The notes under the pieces were generated by a model, which worked only from the letters and a program-made list of their open reading frames with translations, did not search any database and was not told the DNA's origin. Position numbers and translations under genes: made by a program. Below, piece after piece: positions 1 to 13,900 of a stretch of 64,000 bases of DNA (its first letter is position 1; every line of letters starts with the position of its first letter). The stretch comes from Phoebastria nigripes (taxonomy: Eukaryota; Chordata; Aves; Procellariiformes; Diomedeidae), in contig JAYKAV010002790.1 of the NCBI GenBank assembly GCA_035582835.1, positions 1 through 64,000 on the forward strand. Direction: 5' to 3'.

Positions 1-78
1 AATAAACTGAAAGGAGCTTACTCCCCCAAAACTAAGAAAAAAAAAAAAAAAAAAAAGGAAAAAAAAAAAAAAAATACT

Positions 79-113
<35 letters not shown>

Positions 114-1695
114 CTTGTTTTAGATTTAAGGGTTATTTTACAGAGTATCATCCCTATAGCTCAATGTAGATTAGAGTAGTACAGACAATTGAATCAGTAT
201 TTCCAAGTCACAACAGATGGAATCATAATGGCACTATTTTCATTCTCATAGGCATATTAGTCCCACCTTTTGTTTCCTAAAGTAAAAGGACATGAAAAGA
301 CTGTGTTCCCTTCTTGCAGCAGAAAATCCCCAACACATAGCAATGCCTTGGTAAATGGTTACCTTATGTCCTCCTCCTCTTGTGAACTGTTACAAGCCGA
401 GGACATAAAATAATGAAGCATGAGAACAGCCAGGGTCATTATTCTCCAATCAGCATTTTGGTACCATAAGCAAGTGACCTGATTTTGTGAGAGCAGCACA
501 ACTTTATTAGGTGTTTAATAACTTTAACTATCAGATACCTGAATGCTGATTGAGATGCCATTTTGTTTAAAAAGTTTTTGCACTGCGTTACACTGTAACC
601 TAGTAACTTTTTTTAAGGCAGCTCCAGATTAAGTCTCACTCCTAAATAGTGCCACCAATTTGAGGAAAGTAGGTGATCAGTAACCGAGTTTGCTGAAAAA
701 CAAAGACAGACTTAATTCCATTAGTTAATCTAAAATACATAAAGTAAATCACTCTCTAGAGTATCTTTTCTTCTATGGACTAAAGTTAATAACAAATGTT
801 CAAATTCTTGGATAGTATACTTCTGCAAGAAGTATCTTTGCTTTTTCAAAACCTCCTAGGAAAAAGCAAGTTAAGTGACAATTTCCTAGAATCATGAAAC
901 AGAAGGCCTGGGAGAAAGATCACAGGGGTGAAAACCTTTCAAGGAACAGGAATCTCCCCTCATGTCAGACCACAAAAGAAAAAAAAGAGTGTATGAGAGA
1001 GTCAATAAGCCTGACACTAGTGTACCAAGCGTGTTCTACTGAAGCTGAAGTCTGTGTTAATTAAAAATGAGGAGAAGCATTCAAGAGAAAACACTTTTGA
1101 TTACACCTAAGCTGTAAGGCAGGGTGAGACCCTTGTGTGCAACAGCTCTTCCCTCTTCTCCATCACTGGTATGTATTCACTGCAAGGAAACGCAGACGCA
1201 CAAGGATGCAAGAAGAAAGCCATAGCATACTCCTGTAGTTCTCTGATCCAAACAAGAGGAGACTAATTTTTTCAGGTTACATTGTGTAGTAAACAAGATC
1301 CAGAAAATAAAGCAATGGTGAAAGGACATCTGTAGCTAGCACAAGACTGAAGGTAAACTGAACTACAGAATGGACCAATGTTCGATTTGCTGAGTCTTGC
1401 TACATTCTGATTTAACTAAACAGATGAACACATTCAATTATATCTGTATACTGTCTTAAAGATGCAATTACATTGCTTACTGATTTGCTTGGTAGCCAGT
1501 ATAGCTTTAGAAACTCTTAAATCATATATAAACCATTTTAAATCAAATCCTGTAATAAGCACTGTGAAAAAGCTTTGTGTAGGCAAACCCTAATTTCAGG
1601 AATACAACTTAGATTTGTTCATATTCAGCTTAAATTTGTTTATATTACATTAAATGGACTACACAACTGTTTTGTCACCATCTCATTTACTGCAC
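1..1695 (-). other. SHPRH intron, incomplete, no exon seen
   Basis: This is AT-rich intronic sequence downstream of exon 20. Positions 36-112 are almost pure A with short T runs. I looked on the minus strand for the RING or HELICc exons and found none. Confidence 0.7.
36..112. repeat. A-rich low-complexity tract
   Basis: Runs of A are broken only by GG, one C and a T8 block. Length is likely to vary between individuals or assemblies. Confidence 0.9.
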
Positions 1696-1921
1696 CTTAT
1701 ATTCCTTTTTCCACGCTTCAAAGAGTTCCAGAAATATGCTGCCTTCTTCGGTTAGCTTAACATCCATTCGGTGAGCTTTGGCAAAGGAGAGAACAGCTTT
1801 CAAGGCACGTTCAGTTTCACTGGTCGCCCACAGTCCTCTACTTGTGGTGGGCAAACGGTCATCAACAAGCCCTTCTTCATCTTCTATCATCTCCTCAAAT
1901 ATTGCCATTTGGCCTTTAACA
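1696..1921 (-). CDS. SHPRH: SHPRH coding exon 20 (residues 1275-1350), last exon in window
   Basis: The exon follows a T-rich acceptor ending TTAAG. It encodes [20 protein letters not shown], then [19 protein letters not shown] and [12 protein letters not shown] end it at AAG before GTGCAG (226 nt, phase 0) because the human protein continues in frame after EYK. An alternative donor, GTAAAT, lies six bases later. The next exon, toward the RING finger, is off the left edge. Confidence 0.88.
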
Positions 1922-4900
1922 CTTAAAAACAAACCCAACACGATACTTATCACTGATTTTGTACTTCCACATCCATTTCTACTTATTCACCATATATTTC
2001 AGCCTTCTAATATTTGATTAAAGGATAAAGCAAACCAAACAAACATAAACAGCTTTTTTATTACTTGATATCCCAAAAGCTTGCTTTCAACACAGTGACC
2101 TCAGTACCAGCAATGAAATCACTGTACAGGCCATTTTGTCAGCTCAAAATCCTCAATAGCTTTTGTAAAGCCTTACGCATCTTAATTATCTTTCAGTAGT
2201 TATTAATGATTAATGTCACATTCATTTAAAAAATTCATTTAAAAACTCTTGATTCTTAAATCAGCAAGAGTTGCAGTTAAACTCTGATGCAAAACTTGCT
2301 GTGTATTGCACTATTTAAGAACACTACAGCTTCCCAGTTCCCTCCTTGACAAACAGTGCTAATGCAGAAACACACTAACGTTTCCTAATGATTCCAGCAA
2401 TCATTTGGTAACAAAGCTCCCACTGGTAAAGACTTTTCAAAATGTTTTCTCAGTGACCTCAAGATTTCTGAATCCAATTTTGGCATTGTGAGGGATGTGA
2501 GAGATAAAAGTCAAAGAGAAAGCATGCAGAGGGCTGTAATCTGTGCCTCTCAGTACTGTCCACTACGCATACTTCTCTCACACCACGTGCTGGTGCAACC
2601 CTTCTTTCAGCTCACAGCTGCATTCATGTCTAAAATCTGCTCTCTCATTATGGTTTTAGTCAAATTTTGTTACTTTATGAATTATACAGAATTAAAAAAA
2701 AAAATCTATGAATGAGTATGGTATTATACCATTTGCAACTGGACTGCAAATAAATATTTGCACAAACAGGAATATGCATTTAATTAGCAGACTTGTATTT
2801 ATACACACACTTTCTGAACACTTCAACACTTCAGTTCAAATGTATGGTCATATTACAGCAGCTTGAGAAAAAGCGGCATGTATTTGTACACAATATTTTC
2901 AAATGAAATTTACATAGAAAATTAAACCTAATAAAATTGTTATCAAGGCCACTAGCAAGAAGTTGCTATAATTTGTTCATGAAGTTGTTTCAGAAAATTT
3001 GAAGTAGAAAATATAAAACAATCCAACCTTCACTTTTTTTTTTTAATAGTGAGGAGTTTATAAAGCTATGAACTTACGTATGAGAAAAGAGCTTCGACTC
3101 GTATTCTGTGAACAACTCATCAGCCTTACAAAAGACACAGCTGCAATACAGAAGATTGAAAACAGAAGCACTCAGAATTTTATCAGAAACCAAAGTAACT
3201 CCTGTAATTCCCTGTTCCAACATATAAAACCACGCAAAGTCCTTAGAAAAGAACAATTTAACAGTCTTATGTACACTCCATATAGTAACTGACAGGGAAA
3301 GATTTTGTAAGAATAAAACCAAAGTAAGGTCATGATTCTAACAAATGGATCTGTGATACCTGTGTGCATACAAACCCTGAGTACAGAATAAAGACTTTAA
3401 TCTCTTCTTATTTCAAATGAAGGAAAATTTAATAATACCCCTCTAAAGTATATTTTCTATTTTCAAGACATACTTGTTAAGTGGAAGTCTAACAGGTCGC
3501 AAATGGCAGATAGTGGCAGCCTCAATAACCTGCTTAGAGGGAGGGCCTTCTAAGTTTTTCACTGCTTCTCTTACAATCTTCTGGAACTTCTTCACTTCCT
3601 CCAGCTGGGTTGTGAGCAGGTATTGAAGGCCTCTGCAGTCACGGAATCTGATTTAAAGAAAAAGGGAACTAATTGCACTGAGGCACTGAATCCAAACTTA
3701 ATTCAGTATTTTGAAGTAGAAGAGAAATAGCTAAAGAGCAATATAGGACCACATATGAAGTTCATATCATAAGCAAATGTTTATTACTACTACATGTAAT
3801 GTGAACTGTTAGAAATCATTCCATTGTATCGCCTGAGATGATGCCTGGTATTTGTAGAATAGAAAGACTTTTTCCAAGACTTGAGAGATGCAACCGAATA
3901 TTAGTAGCCAACATCAACCTGCAACATTCTGGTCCACAACGCAAATCTACTGAAGGTAAAGAACTGCACATACTATATAGTCTTATTTGCATCTGTTGGC
4001 CAACAAACTGATTTTCAATGCATCTGTGCAATTCACAGCAGACACATGCACCCATCACAAAAATATACTGCATTTTGCAAGTCAGCTTTCAAAATTAAAA
4101 TTATTGAATGGACAGTGAACTATTTTCCTAAAACCTATCTGTCTTTCATGATTGGAGTGGGAACATGAACACCAGTTAAGCACTTCCCATACTGTGTTTC
4201 TCCTGTGAGCAGTGGTCTCTTGCTGAGAGTGCACCATTCATACAAGGTCTGGCATTCATATACAAGACAGTATATTACAAGACTGTGGTTCTACCCCATA
4301 TGGAAAGTGTAATCCAAAACATCCCTTTTGTAAAGTGTGGAGAGAAAAGCACAGGTTTAACAACACTACTAAAGTTTGGCATTTAAAATTACCTACTTAA
4401 GCAACATGTATTTTAAAATAAAATAGACAAGTTTGCCTAACCAGGTAGTCTGAAAATACATGTAAATTACAATCACAAGTCTGTTGTTAATAGTATCAGT
4501 TGCCAAATATTCCAGGTTTATGAAAATCTCCCACACTATACCCTGGATTAACCATCTCTAATAATCAACTACAGAATAGCACTTGTTGCTTCCACCACTG
4601 ACCAGTAATATACTTCATAAGACACTGAGTTTTTATTGCACATGCTAAAATAAATTTAAAAGGAAATAAGTTTTATTCCTATTTTATAAAAGAAACNGTT
4701 GAGTCACAGATAGCTTGTCCAAAGTTATACAACCTGTAAGCAGCAACAATTTAAAAAGTTACTTCCTAAATAGCTAATTTCAAGAGAGAAAAAAATCAAT
4801 TTTTTCCAGTATGACACAGACAAGCATATAGATAGATGCACAGGCATATGAGTTCAGCGTGAACATGCAAACAATCCTTTCCTCAAATTTATTTTGACCA

Positions 4901-7900
4901 GAATGAGATGCCTCATTCTCAAATAACACTTAACCATGAAATGTTCATATCACAGACTCACAGACTGGTTGAGGTTGGAAGGGACCTCTGGAGATTGTTT
5001 TGTCCAATGCCTCTCCTCAAGCAGGGTCACCTAGAGCTGNTTGCCCAGGACCATGCCCAGGCAGCTTTTGATTATCTCCAAAGATGGAGACTCCACAACC
5101 TCTCTGGACTACCTGTGCCAGTGCTCAGTCACCCTCACAGTAAAAAAGTGTTTCCTGATGCTCAGAGGGAACCTCCTGTGTTTCAGTTTGTGCCCACTGC
5201 CTCTTGTGCTGTCACTGAGCATCACTAAAAAGAGCCTGGCTCCATCTTTTTTGCACCCTCCCTTTACGTATTTATATACATTGAGAAGATCCCCCCTGAG
5301 CTGCTGAACAGTCCCAGCTCTCTCAGCCTCTCCTTATATGAGAGATGCTCCAGTCCTTTCATCATCTTCTTGGCCCTTTCTTGGTCTCTCTCCAGTATGT
5401 CCATCTCTCTCTTGTACTGGAGAGCCCAGAACTGGACACAGAGTACTCCAGGTGTGGCCTCACCAGCGCTGAGTAGACAGAAAGGATCACCTCCCTCAAC
5501 CTGCTGGCAATACTTTGTCTAGTGCAGTCCAGGATACCATTAGCCTTCTTTGCCGCAAGGGCACATTGCTGGCTCGTGGTCAACTTGGTGTCCACCAGAA
5601 CCCCCAAGGTCCTTTTCTGCAAAGCTACTTTCCAGCTGGGTGGCCCCAATATCCATTCTGAACAGACAGAATTTCCTTCTTTCTTCTCAGCATAATTCTG
5701 AGTTTTGAAGAAAGAGGAGGTAAAGTTTTGTATCTTTATTTAGATTATACAATAGAATTATGTTAGGTACTGAAAAGTAAAAGATATGCTTACTTCCAGC
5801 AAGGGCAAGGAATTGCCACCTTTTGGGAACGTGATAACAGAGTAGTCATACTGGAGGATATGTCTTTAAATATTTAATTAAAATCTGTGCGTATTTTAAG
5901 TATTTAAATTTATACACACACATTTTATATACACATTAGATATTTATATACATATGTATATGCATTTATATACATCTATGTTTAGATATTTTTTTTATAT
6001 ATCTATTAAAAAAATTAAAAAAATGTATTTAACTAAAACATGATTCAGAAAGACTGTATTTAAGAACATAAGGATTGTTCATGTATCTGAGAAAACTGCG
6101 TGAAGTTAAATTGTGAGAGCACTCTCCTTCCTATGTCTCCCTTTTCTGTGATGAACTTACAGAGCTGGAGCACAGAACGTGCAAGAGGAGGCTGAGAGAA
6201 AAGGGTTTATTCAACCTTAAAATGAGATTGCTCAGGGGAGACCTTATTGCTTTCTACACCTATCTAACTGGAAGGTACAACGAAGACTGAGCCAAACTTT
6301 TCTCAAAGGCGCATGGTGAAAGGACAAGAGACAATGGATGCAAGATGCAACACAGGAAATATTAACTAGATAGAAGGATTTTTAATTTTTTTTTTTCCAC
6401 CAAGTGGGTCAAATACTGGAAAAGGCTTCACATAAAGGCTATGAAATCTCCCTCCTCGGAGATACCCTAAACTCAACAGGACAAATCCCTGTGCAACCTG
6501 ATTGGGCTGAATCTCTGAGCATGGGCCTGGATCTATAAGCTAAGGGTTGGTCTAGGTGACCTCCAGATGTCCCTTCCAATCCATTATTCTGTAATTGCAC
6601 ACAACAACAGTGGTACTGTTGTCTCTAACATGAAACCAAGCCAAAATTCTTTGCTCAGAAAAACAGTGATGCTATTTTATGCTGTTACACAAGGATTTTC
6701 TGATATTGTCTGTCCACTTCCCATTTAAGCAAGTCAGTTTCTTTTAGAGGTTACTCAATTTTAATGCAATAAACTTTGAATCTTTCTTGCTCAGCAGTTG
6801 CATGAGTACAGAAGACTGTAAAACCACAGTAGATAATACAAAGGAACATTTAAAAGAATGCTTGTCTAGGAGAAAACTGTAATTCTCCTGCTTTTCCTTC
6901 CAAGTCTTCTATCTAGTTACGCTTTTTAAGGAACTGTTTTTGAAACTTAATTGCAGCCCTGATGCTCTGAAGCAACGCCTGCTATTTAATTGCAACTGTT
7001 AGCACAAACTGATAAGAGGACTTGAGCAGACTTAACTGTATTCATTAGCCTATTTTAGCTATTCTCTTACTTCTCTGCCATGGAGAGTTTATTAATCTGC
7101 TGTTTGTAGTTGCTGGCTATTTCATTTTGCACACGTTGAACAAGCTCCTCATCGATGGCATACTGTATTGCTGTCTGGATGACATCCAACCACCAAGGAG
7201 AACCTGAATGTATCTGTACGCAAAAGAACAGATTTATCCATGAACATTCAACAAACAACCAATTACAAACAACCAATTTACTCATTGCAGCAGCAGCTTA
7301 TACTGCTCTCTAGGCCACACTCAAACACAGACCAGCAAATTCCATGGAAAGTGGAAGACAAGAGTATGCTTAAAAAACAACACCTTTCCTGTTTAAGTGA
7401 ATACATGATTAATAAATTTTCTACATTCCTATCTACTTCCACACCTTCAAATTGCTTCAGTAGAGTTAGATTCACCGAGGCCATCGACACAGAATAGCCA
7501 CATAGAGATACTGTCATCTCGAACTGTCCTCTTTCCTTCTCTCTCTCAAAAAGAGAGGAAAGGATCATTCAATCAGAGAAAGAAAGCTCTCTGTGAAATT
7601 AATAAAGAGCAACACTAAAGTGACCTTATAATTTTAAACAGTGAAAGAAGTTGCAGAAGTTCTTCATGCACCATTTGACCCCATTTCTTTATTATTTCTT
7701 TACTATTATGCAAGTGACAAGCAGCATTTCAACTCAGGTGTTCATCAATTCATTAAGGGCTTGCACCTTCCCATGAAACCTGAANTGTCATATTGACTAA
7801 ACACAACTAAGCCTTAAGCACAATGACCAAATGCATGTCAAAGAACAGTTCCTTTGAAAGTAACTGTAATACCATCTGATACACCACAGAATGTTTCAAA

Positions 7901-10900
7901 GCCAAAACCTATAACTTATTTACCTACATTTCAAGTGAAACACAGTTAATATAAAAATCAAGCATGGTGTTAAACTTTACTGGAATCATCCCATCACGTA
8001 CTTCTGTTTTTAGTCATCTGTTCACCAAGTACTATGTGCCTCTCTATGCAAGGAACCCAGGACATGTTTTGGGGCTCTGTGTGTGTGTGTTCACGCACGC
8101 ACACTGTCGAAGTCCCATTCCAAACAGGCCTTCAAAGAACTGTTAGAGATAATAATAAACAGCTGGAGTTCTCGATAAACGTATTAAAATAATATTAAGA
8201 AAAAAATCTCAAAATTCAGAGACTAAATATGTAAGAGGTACCTGCCTTTCTCTGCAGCTCCCGAATGGTCTGAAGAACTGGCTGTAAGGCCTGATGGGCT
8301 TCTGCAACTTCTGCATTGGATTTACTCATATAATGCTGTCGAAGTTGTTCTGCCTGTATGGAAATGAGAGCTTAAGTTATGCACAACTCATAAATATGAG
8401 GAATAATTAAAATGCAAAAACTCCCCAGCTACCATAGTGTTTTAAAATGGTTAGCTACCTACATGCTACCCACTTTCATTCGTAAGCAGTATTTAGCACT
8501 AATTTTTTCCTCTAGAATCTAGCATTTATTAGTAAGCCCAAAAAACATTTGGGAAGACGAAGATGCTAACTATGCAATTTTGCTTTTGGACAAGCCCAAA
8601 CAACACAATAGGAATACATGGCATTACAAAAAGGAACTGGAATTTAACTCCTAATTCTTACTTCCCTGTACATTAAAATATATAGTGTTGAATAAGTAAA
8701 CAATAAAAAGATCCTAGAACAATCTGAGAACAGGACAATTTAACTTACATATAAAATTTACCCATAAAATAACAAGAAAGGTTTAAATTTCATTATTTTT
8801 AGGTGCATCAGATATAACTTTTCAGCAAAAATTTCTTCTGACAGTGAAAACCCCTCTTGGTATGCAGGTGTCTCCACAATATAATCAGTACCAGTTTACT
8901 TGATATTTTAAAAACTGATGAACAACTAACTTCTATTTCTTACAAGTAACATGTACACACACACGTATCTTTCACCATTACATTCTGATTTCACTAGATA
9001 TCTTTATTTTGTGCATTTTAGGGTGTGTTTAAGTATTTCTCCTTTTCTTTTCTACTATCAAGATAATTATATTATATTATTGTGCTGGTTTTGGCTGGGA
9101 TAGAGTTAATTTTTTGCATAGGAGCTAGTATGGGGCTATGTTTTGGATTTCTGCTGAAAACAGTGTGGATAATAGAGAGATGCTTTTGTTATTGCTGAGC
9201 AGGGCTTACACAGAGTCAAGGCCTTTTCTGCTGCTCACACCACCCCACCAGCGAGTAGGCTGGGGATGCACAAGAAGTTGGGAGGGGACACAGCCAGGAC
9301 AGCTGACCCCAACTGACCAAAGGGATATTCCATACCATATGACGTCATGCTCAGCAATAAAAGCTGGGGGAAGAAGAAGGAAGGGGGGACGTTCAGAGTG
9401 ATGGCGTTTGTCTTCCCANTTCTTACGCGTGATAGAGCCCTGCTTTCCTGGAGATGGCTGAACACCTGCCTGCCGATGGGAAGGAGTGAATGAATTCCTT
9501 GTTTTGCTTTGTTTGCGCATGCGGCTTTTGCTTTCCCTATTAAACTGTCTTTATCTCAACNCACGAGTTTTCTCACTTTTACCCTTCCAATTCTCTCCCC
9601 CACCCCATTGTGGGGGGAGTGAGCAAGCGGCTGGGTGGTGNTTAGTTGCTGGCTGGGGTTAAACCATGACAATTACTGTTACAGATGGAGCTCAGTTTGC
9701 CAGGAGCGGACAGGACTCTCAGGTATTTGGATGAGCCACTGGCAAAAGATAGCTATGAAAAACAATCTCTGCTTCACATTTATAAGCAAAATACAAATTT
9801 TCCAATCCTCCTCTTTACAATAATGTCAGGAGAAGGTGATATAAAAAAACTGCTAGAGTTACAGGTCAATAAAAAAATGGGCAGCATTGCTATAAAGGCT
9901 GGGAGAAAATCCTTTAAATATTTAAGAGAACAAGTCTCATTAAAACAGAAAAAAATGCTACCTATGCATAGAATTTGCATAAAAATGGTAAAATATCACA
10001 AGATATCCAAGTAATATGACAGATACTGATCACCATCACATNACTGGAGAGGCTGAAAGAACTGGGCTTGTCCAGCTTGAAGAAGAAAGGCTTAGAGGGT
10101 ACAAAATAGCAGCCTTCCAGCAGCCAGAAGGAAGTCACNGAGAAGAGGGAGCCAGGCACTTTACTGAAGTACATGGCAAGTGAACAAGGGACAATGGCTA
10201 TATATTGGAATGGGAGGTTCTATGTGAATTTTTTTTTCCCCACTATGAGGATTATGAAGTATTGGAACAGGTTGCTCAGGTAAGTTGTGAAATGTCTTTC
10301 CCTGGAGGTTTTAATGGCCCAATTGGATAAAGCCCTGAGCCACCTGGTCAGAAATCAGTGTTGATCCTGCTCTGAGCAGGAGGTTCAGCTAGAGACCTCC
10401 CAAGGTCCTTTCCAACCCAAATGATGCCACAATAACGATGCTCTTTGCAAATGTGGTCCATATGTCCTCTACAAGTACCAGTGGGGAACAGTGATCCCAG
10501 CTATCTTACCAGATATTTCCCCAATTAAGATTAAGGATATAGTCAAACAGGCTTATGCACACAGGAAGTAACATGCAGTGACTTGCTTATCTGGCCAAAT
10601 ATGGTCAACCTTTCTAGATGTTTAGGCAGTACAAGAGTGAGAGGGATGAACCAGTTGCTGGAGGGCATGTGAGTACGATATAAGTAATACAGGGAGAGCC
10701 TGGACAGACGCCACTGGCAAACTTTAGGCTATGAAGAACGCCGCAGATCAGGACCTTCTCAAGAAGGTTTCAAATAAGATATTATCAGTACCACACACAG
10801 GACCAAAAAGAGAGGTAGAAAAACAGCTTCAAGGCATGATTGAGAGGACGCATTAGACAGTAGTAGCTTATATTTACTAGGAGATGGGGAAGTGTTTTGG

Positions 10901-13900
10901 AATGGAGGGCACCTATGCAAGAAAAATAAACTTCAGCTAGACAAGACTGACTATCTGCAGTTAAAATGAGAAAAGCTAAAGAAAATGTGAGGAAATAAAG
11001 GACTCAAAAGAATTCAGGATGATGCATTCTTTATCAGTAACATCTACGTAAGTTATTTCCACAAGAACATTGAGGAGGTGGGGAAATCACATTTTAGAGA
11101 TAAAAATTACTAAAACTTCCATAAAACACACTCAAAACATAACAGAGATCATCAAGCATTCAGAACAGCAGCATTTTACTGGACATTTCTGCTCTCATCT
11201 CACCCAGTAAACAACTCTTGATTTTACTAACCTGAAAGGAAATGTACGCAGTTAACTTGAAAGCTATTTAATGTTGTTTCTTTAGTTAGAGAAAATATTG
11301 AAGGATAAAAAACAAAAAGGTGCTCTTCAAAATGTATTTATATAAAAATGAACAATGTTTACCTCTTCTGCAAGCTGGCTATCACGCAAAGTCGGAGGAA
11401 TTCCTGGGTGCTTTGCCAACAACAATTCCATCAAATTATGTGTAGAATGAAGTCTCTAAGTATACACAAAGTCAACAGCAATCATGAAAAAATACATTGC
11501 AACATCTGTCACAGGAAAAGCTTCAACAGCAATGAAAGCTTACAGCAAGAAATTAGTAATAATTTAAAATTAGTTTTACTTTTTTCTCTGTTAATCTGGA
11601 AGCATCTTATAAAGAAAATAAACATTCTTTTCCTCATTTTACTGAGGTACAAAATGAAACATTAAAAAGACCTTCTTCAACACCTCAAAAACAAATCAGC
11701 AGGAAAGTCTGATACCAAGTCATCAGCTTCTGTCCTGTACTCACCCCTCCTAATTAAAGCAGCCCTTGACTATCATGGAAAACAAGTTATTTATCTCAGA
11801 GGACATTCTTTTGTAAATACCTTTCAGAATATTATAAGGAGACAATTCACTTAGCCTATCTAAAGCGAAATAAAGTATAAAGAAAAAAACAGCTCCCAAG
11901 AGCTTCAATCATTTTTCGTATTTTTCACTTTTCTGAAATAAAAGATGACTGAGTAAAACATGACGTTTATGTTTCGGGAAAATAAACTTGATTGTTAATA
12001 TAAGGCAACTCTATTCCTCTTCCCTAGGTTCACACTATGTATCCCGAAATAGACCCCTAATATTATGCTGCCTGCATATCCCCCACAAACTCATACTAAT
12101 AACTTACATTATTATGAACTTTTGCCCTTCTCACCTCCTGGATCCACTTCATCCTTGCCCTATTACTATCTCAGCCACTGAAGAGCACTGGCCAGCAGTG
12201 GTTTGCCATTATTTTAAAGAGCTAAGCCTACACAACTTGGAAGTACTCAACAGAAGTTGAGTTTTATTACACAAAGGCAATATTAGGCAGTGTACATTTT
12301 GAGAAAAAAAAAGCTTTTATTGGATTGCATAATCCAGTAAAACAGCTTGATTAACAATCTTGTTGTGAGTAGCTTAACAAGTGTATGCTGACACAGCTAT
12401 GCTAAGTGAAAAATGCCTCTGGGAAGTCACAAAAGAGAAGGAAGGATCAAAGAAGCACAACAGAGCCATCAGATGACCACATGCAAGATAAACAAAGAAT
12501 AACTTAGTGAAGCAAGGAAAGTAAAGAAATAGACAACTGATCCCGTCTTATTTACCTGTCATTAACATTTTNAATGTCTTGTTATGCTTAAGAGAATTTT
12601 GGTCAATTTAGAACTGATATTTCTTGAAGATGTTACTTACAGAACCATTGCTTTTTTTATCAGGAAAATATATTCATATTTTTAATATAGTATTCAATTA
12701 ATTATATTGAATACTATTAATATAGTATTCAAAATGTATTAATATAGTTCCTGAAGAGAAAATTCACTTTGATTCTTTTTCATGTTTTGATGTCCTTTCA
12801 GAGAACATCTTCTGCAGTGCAACAATTTTATTATTCTGTATCATTAATATCATTCTCAAAGCAAACCCAGCATCCTGTATTNGCAGGATGTAATATAGTA
12901 CCATTAACGTGAACAGTCAGTCACATACACAAGAAATTCAGCGTGTTAAGTTTATTGCAGAACAGCAGGTGGAGATCATACACTGCTTCTGGGATATCAT
13001 GAAGATCACAACCAAAAGCTTTTAGAAATACAGTAGCTTTTTAAAAAAAAGGAAATGTGACGTCACTGGACAGGTTCCTATCTAAAGATTGTGACAATGA
13101 CAGCAGGCTGAAAGAGTCATTCAGCACACCACTGAGAGGAAGAAAAGACTGATCTGTTAAATTAAACCTAAAGTATTCCAGTTCATAATTTATGTCTCCA
13201 TGTTTGAATGCTCACTCACTTGCAAGGAATCTGTTTTGAGCTTTTCTTTGTGCTCTTCAGATGATCGTAACACTTCTCTGTACAGCTCTGCAGCCAATGC
13301 ATACTCTCCTGAATTAAAAAAGAGTAACAAAAACATACACATATTGTGTTGGTTTTTAAATATACAAACAGCCATAACTGGCCATCAATTGTTACATACT
13401 AAGATGTTTTCAGAGGCTGTATAATATCTGCTTATCTTCAAGCAAATCTTCCCTATTCATCCCACGCCTCACCCCAAAAAGAAACCAAAACACCAACTGC
13501 TAAAAGACAGAGAGTATTATATTTTACAAAGACTAAAGCAGTTTCCAAATTAAGTATCTTTTGTGACTGCAAGATCTACAGACTTCTTGATCTTAAAATA
13601 TGTATTCACAGTTGCGTAAGTCCAAAAAATCTTACATGTTGCACTAAAAAAACATCATCTACAACTCACTGCAGTGATGCATTACTAAATTCGCACTGCA
13701 AATACGTTATTCACTCTTCCAGTGAAAACAATGAAAGTTGTGTCATACTTCAGAAATGCAGAAATGATTAAATACATGCAGGGAGCATAACTACTGATGT
13801 AAGCTGCTAACATCACAATCACTTCTCAGAAAACAGATTATATAAATTAAAAAAGAAATACAAAATTGAAATTGCATATGGAAAAGCAGCAAAAAAAATC

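Larger units (their letters stand above)
8354..11362 (-). other. SHPRH intron between exons 15 and 16
   Basis: This holds solo LTR copy 1 and a CR1 fragment. The rest (8354-9080, 10441-11362) is unrecognised AT-rich intron. Confidence 0.8.

Noticed and set aside
5362..5649. 95-codon minus frame resembling a reverse transcriptase end
   Set aside because: It is the CR1 fragment, not a host gene.
9138..9520. Overlapping frames of 87-104 codons
   Set aside because: They lie inside the solo LTR; no gene is expected there.
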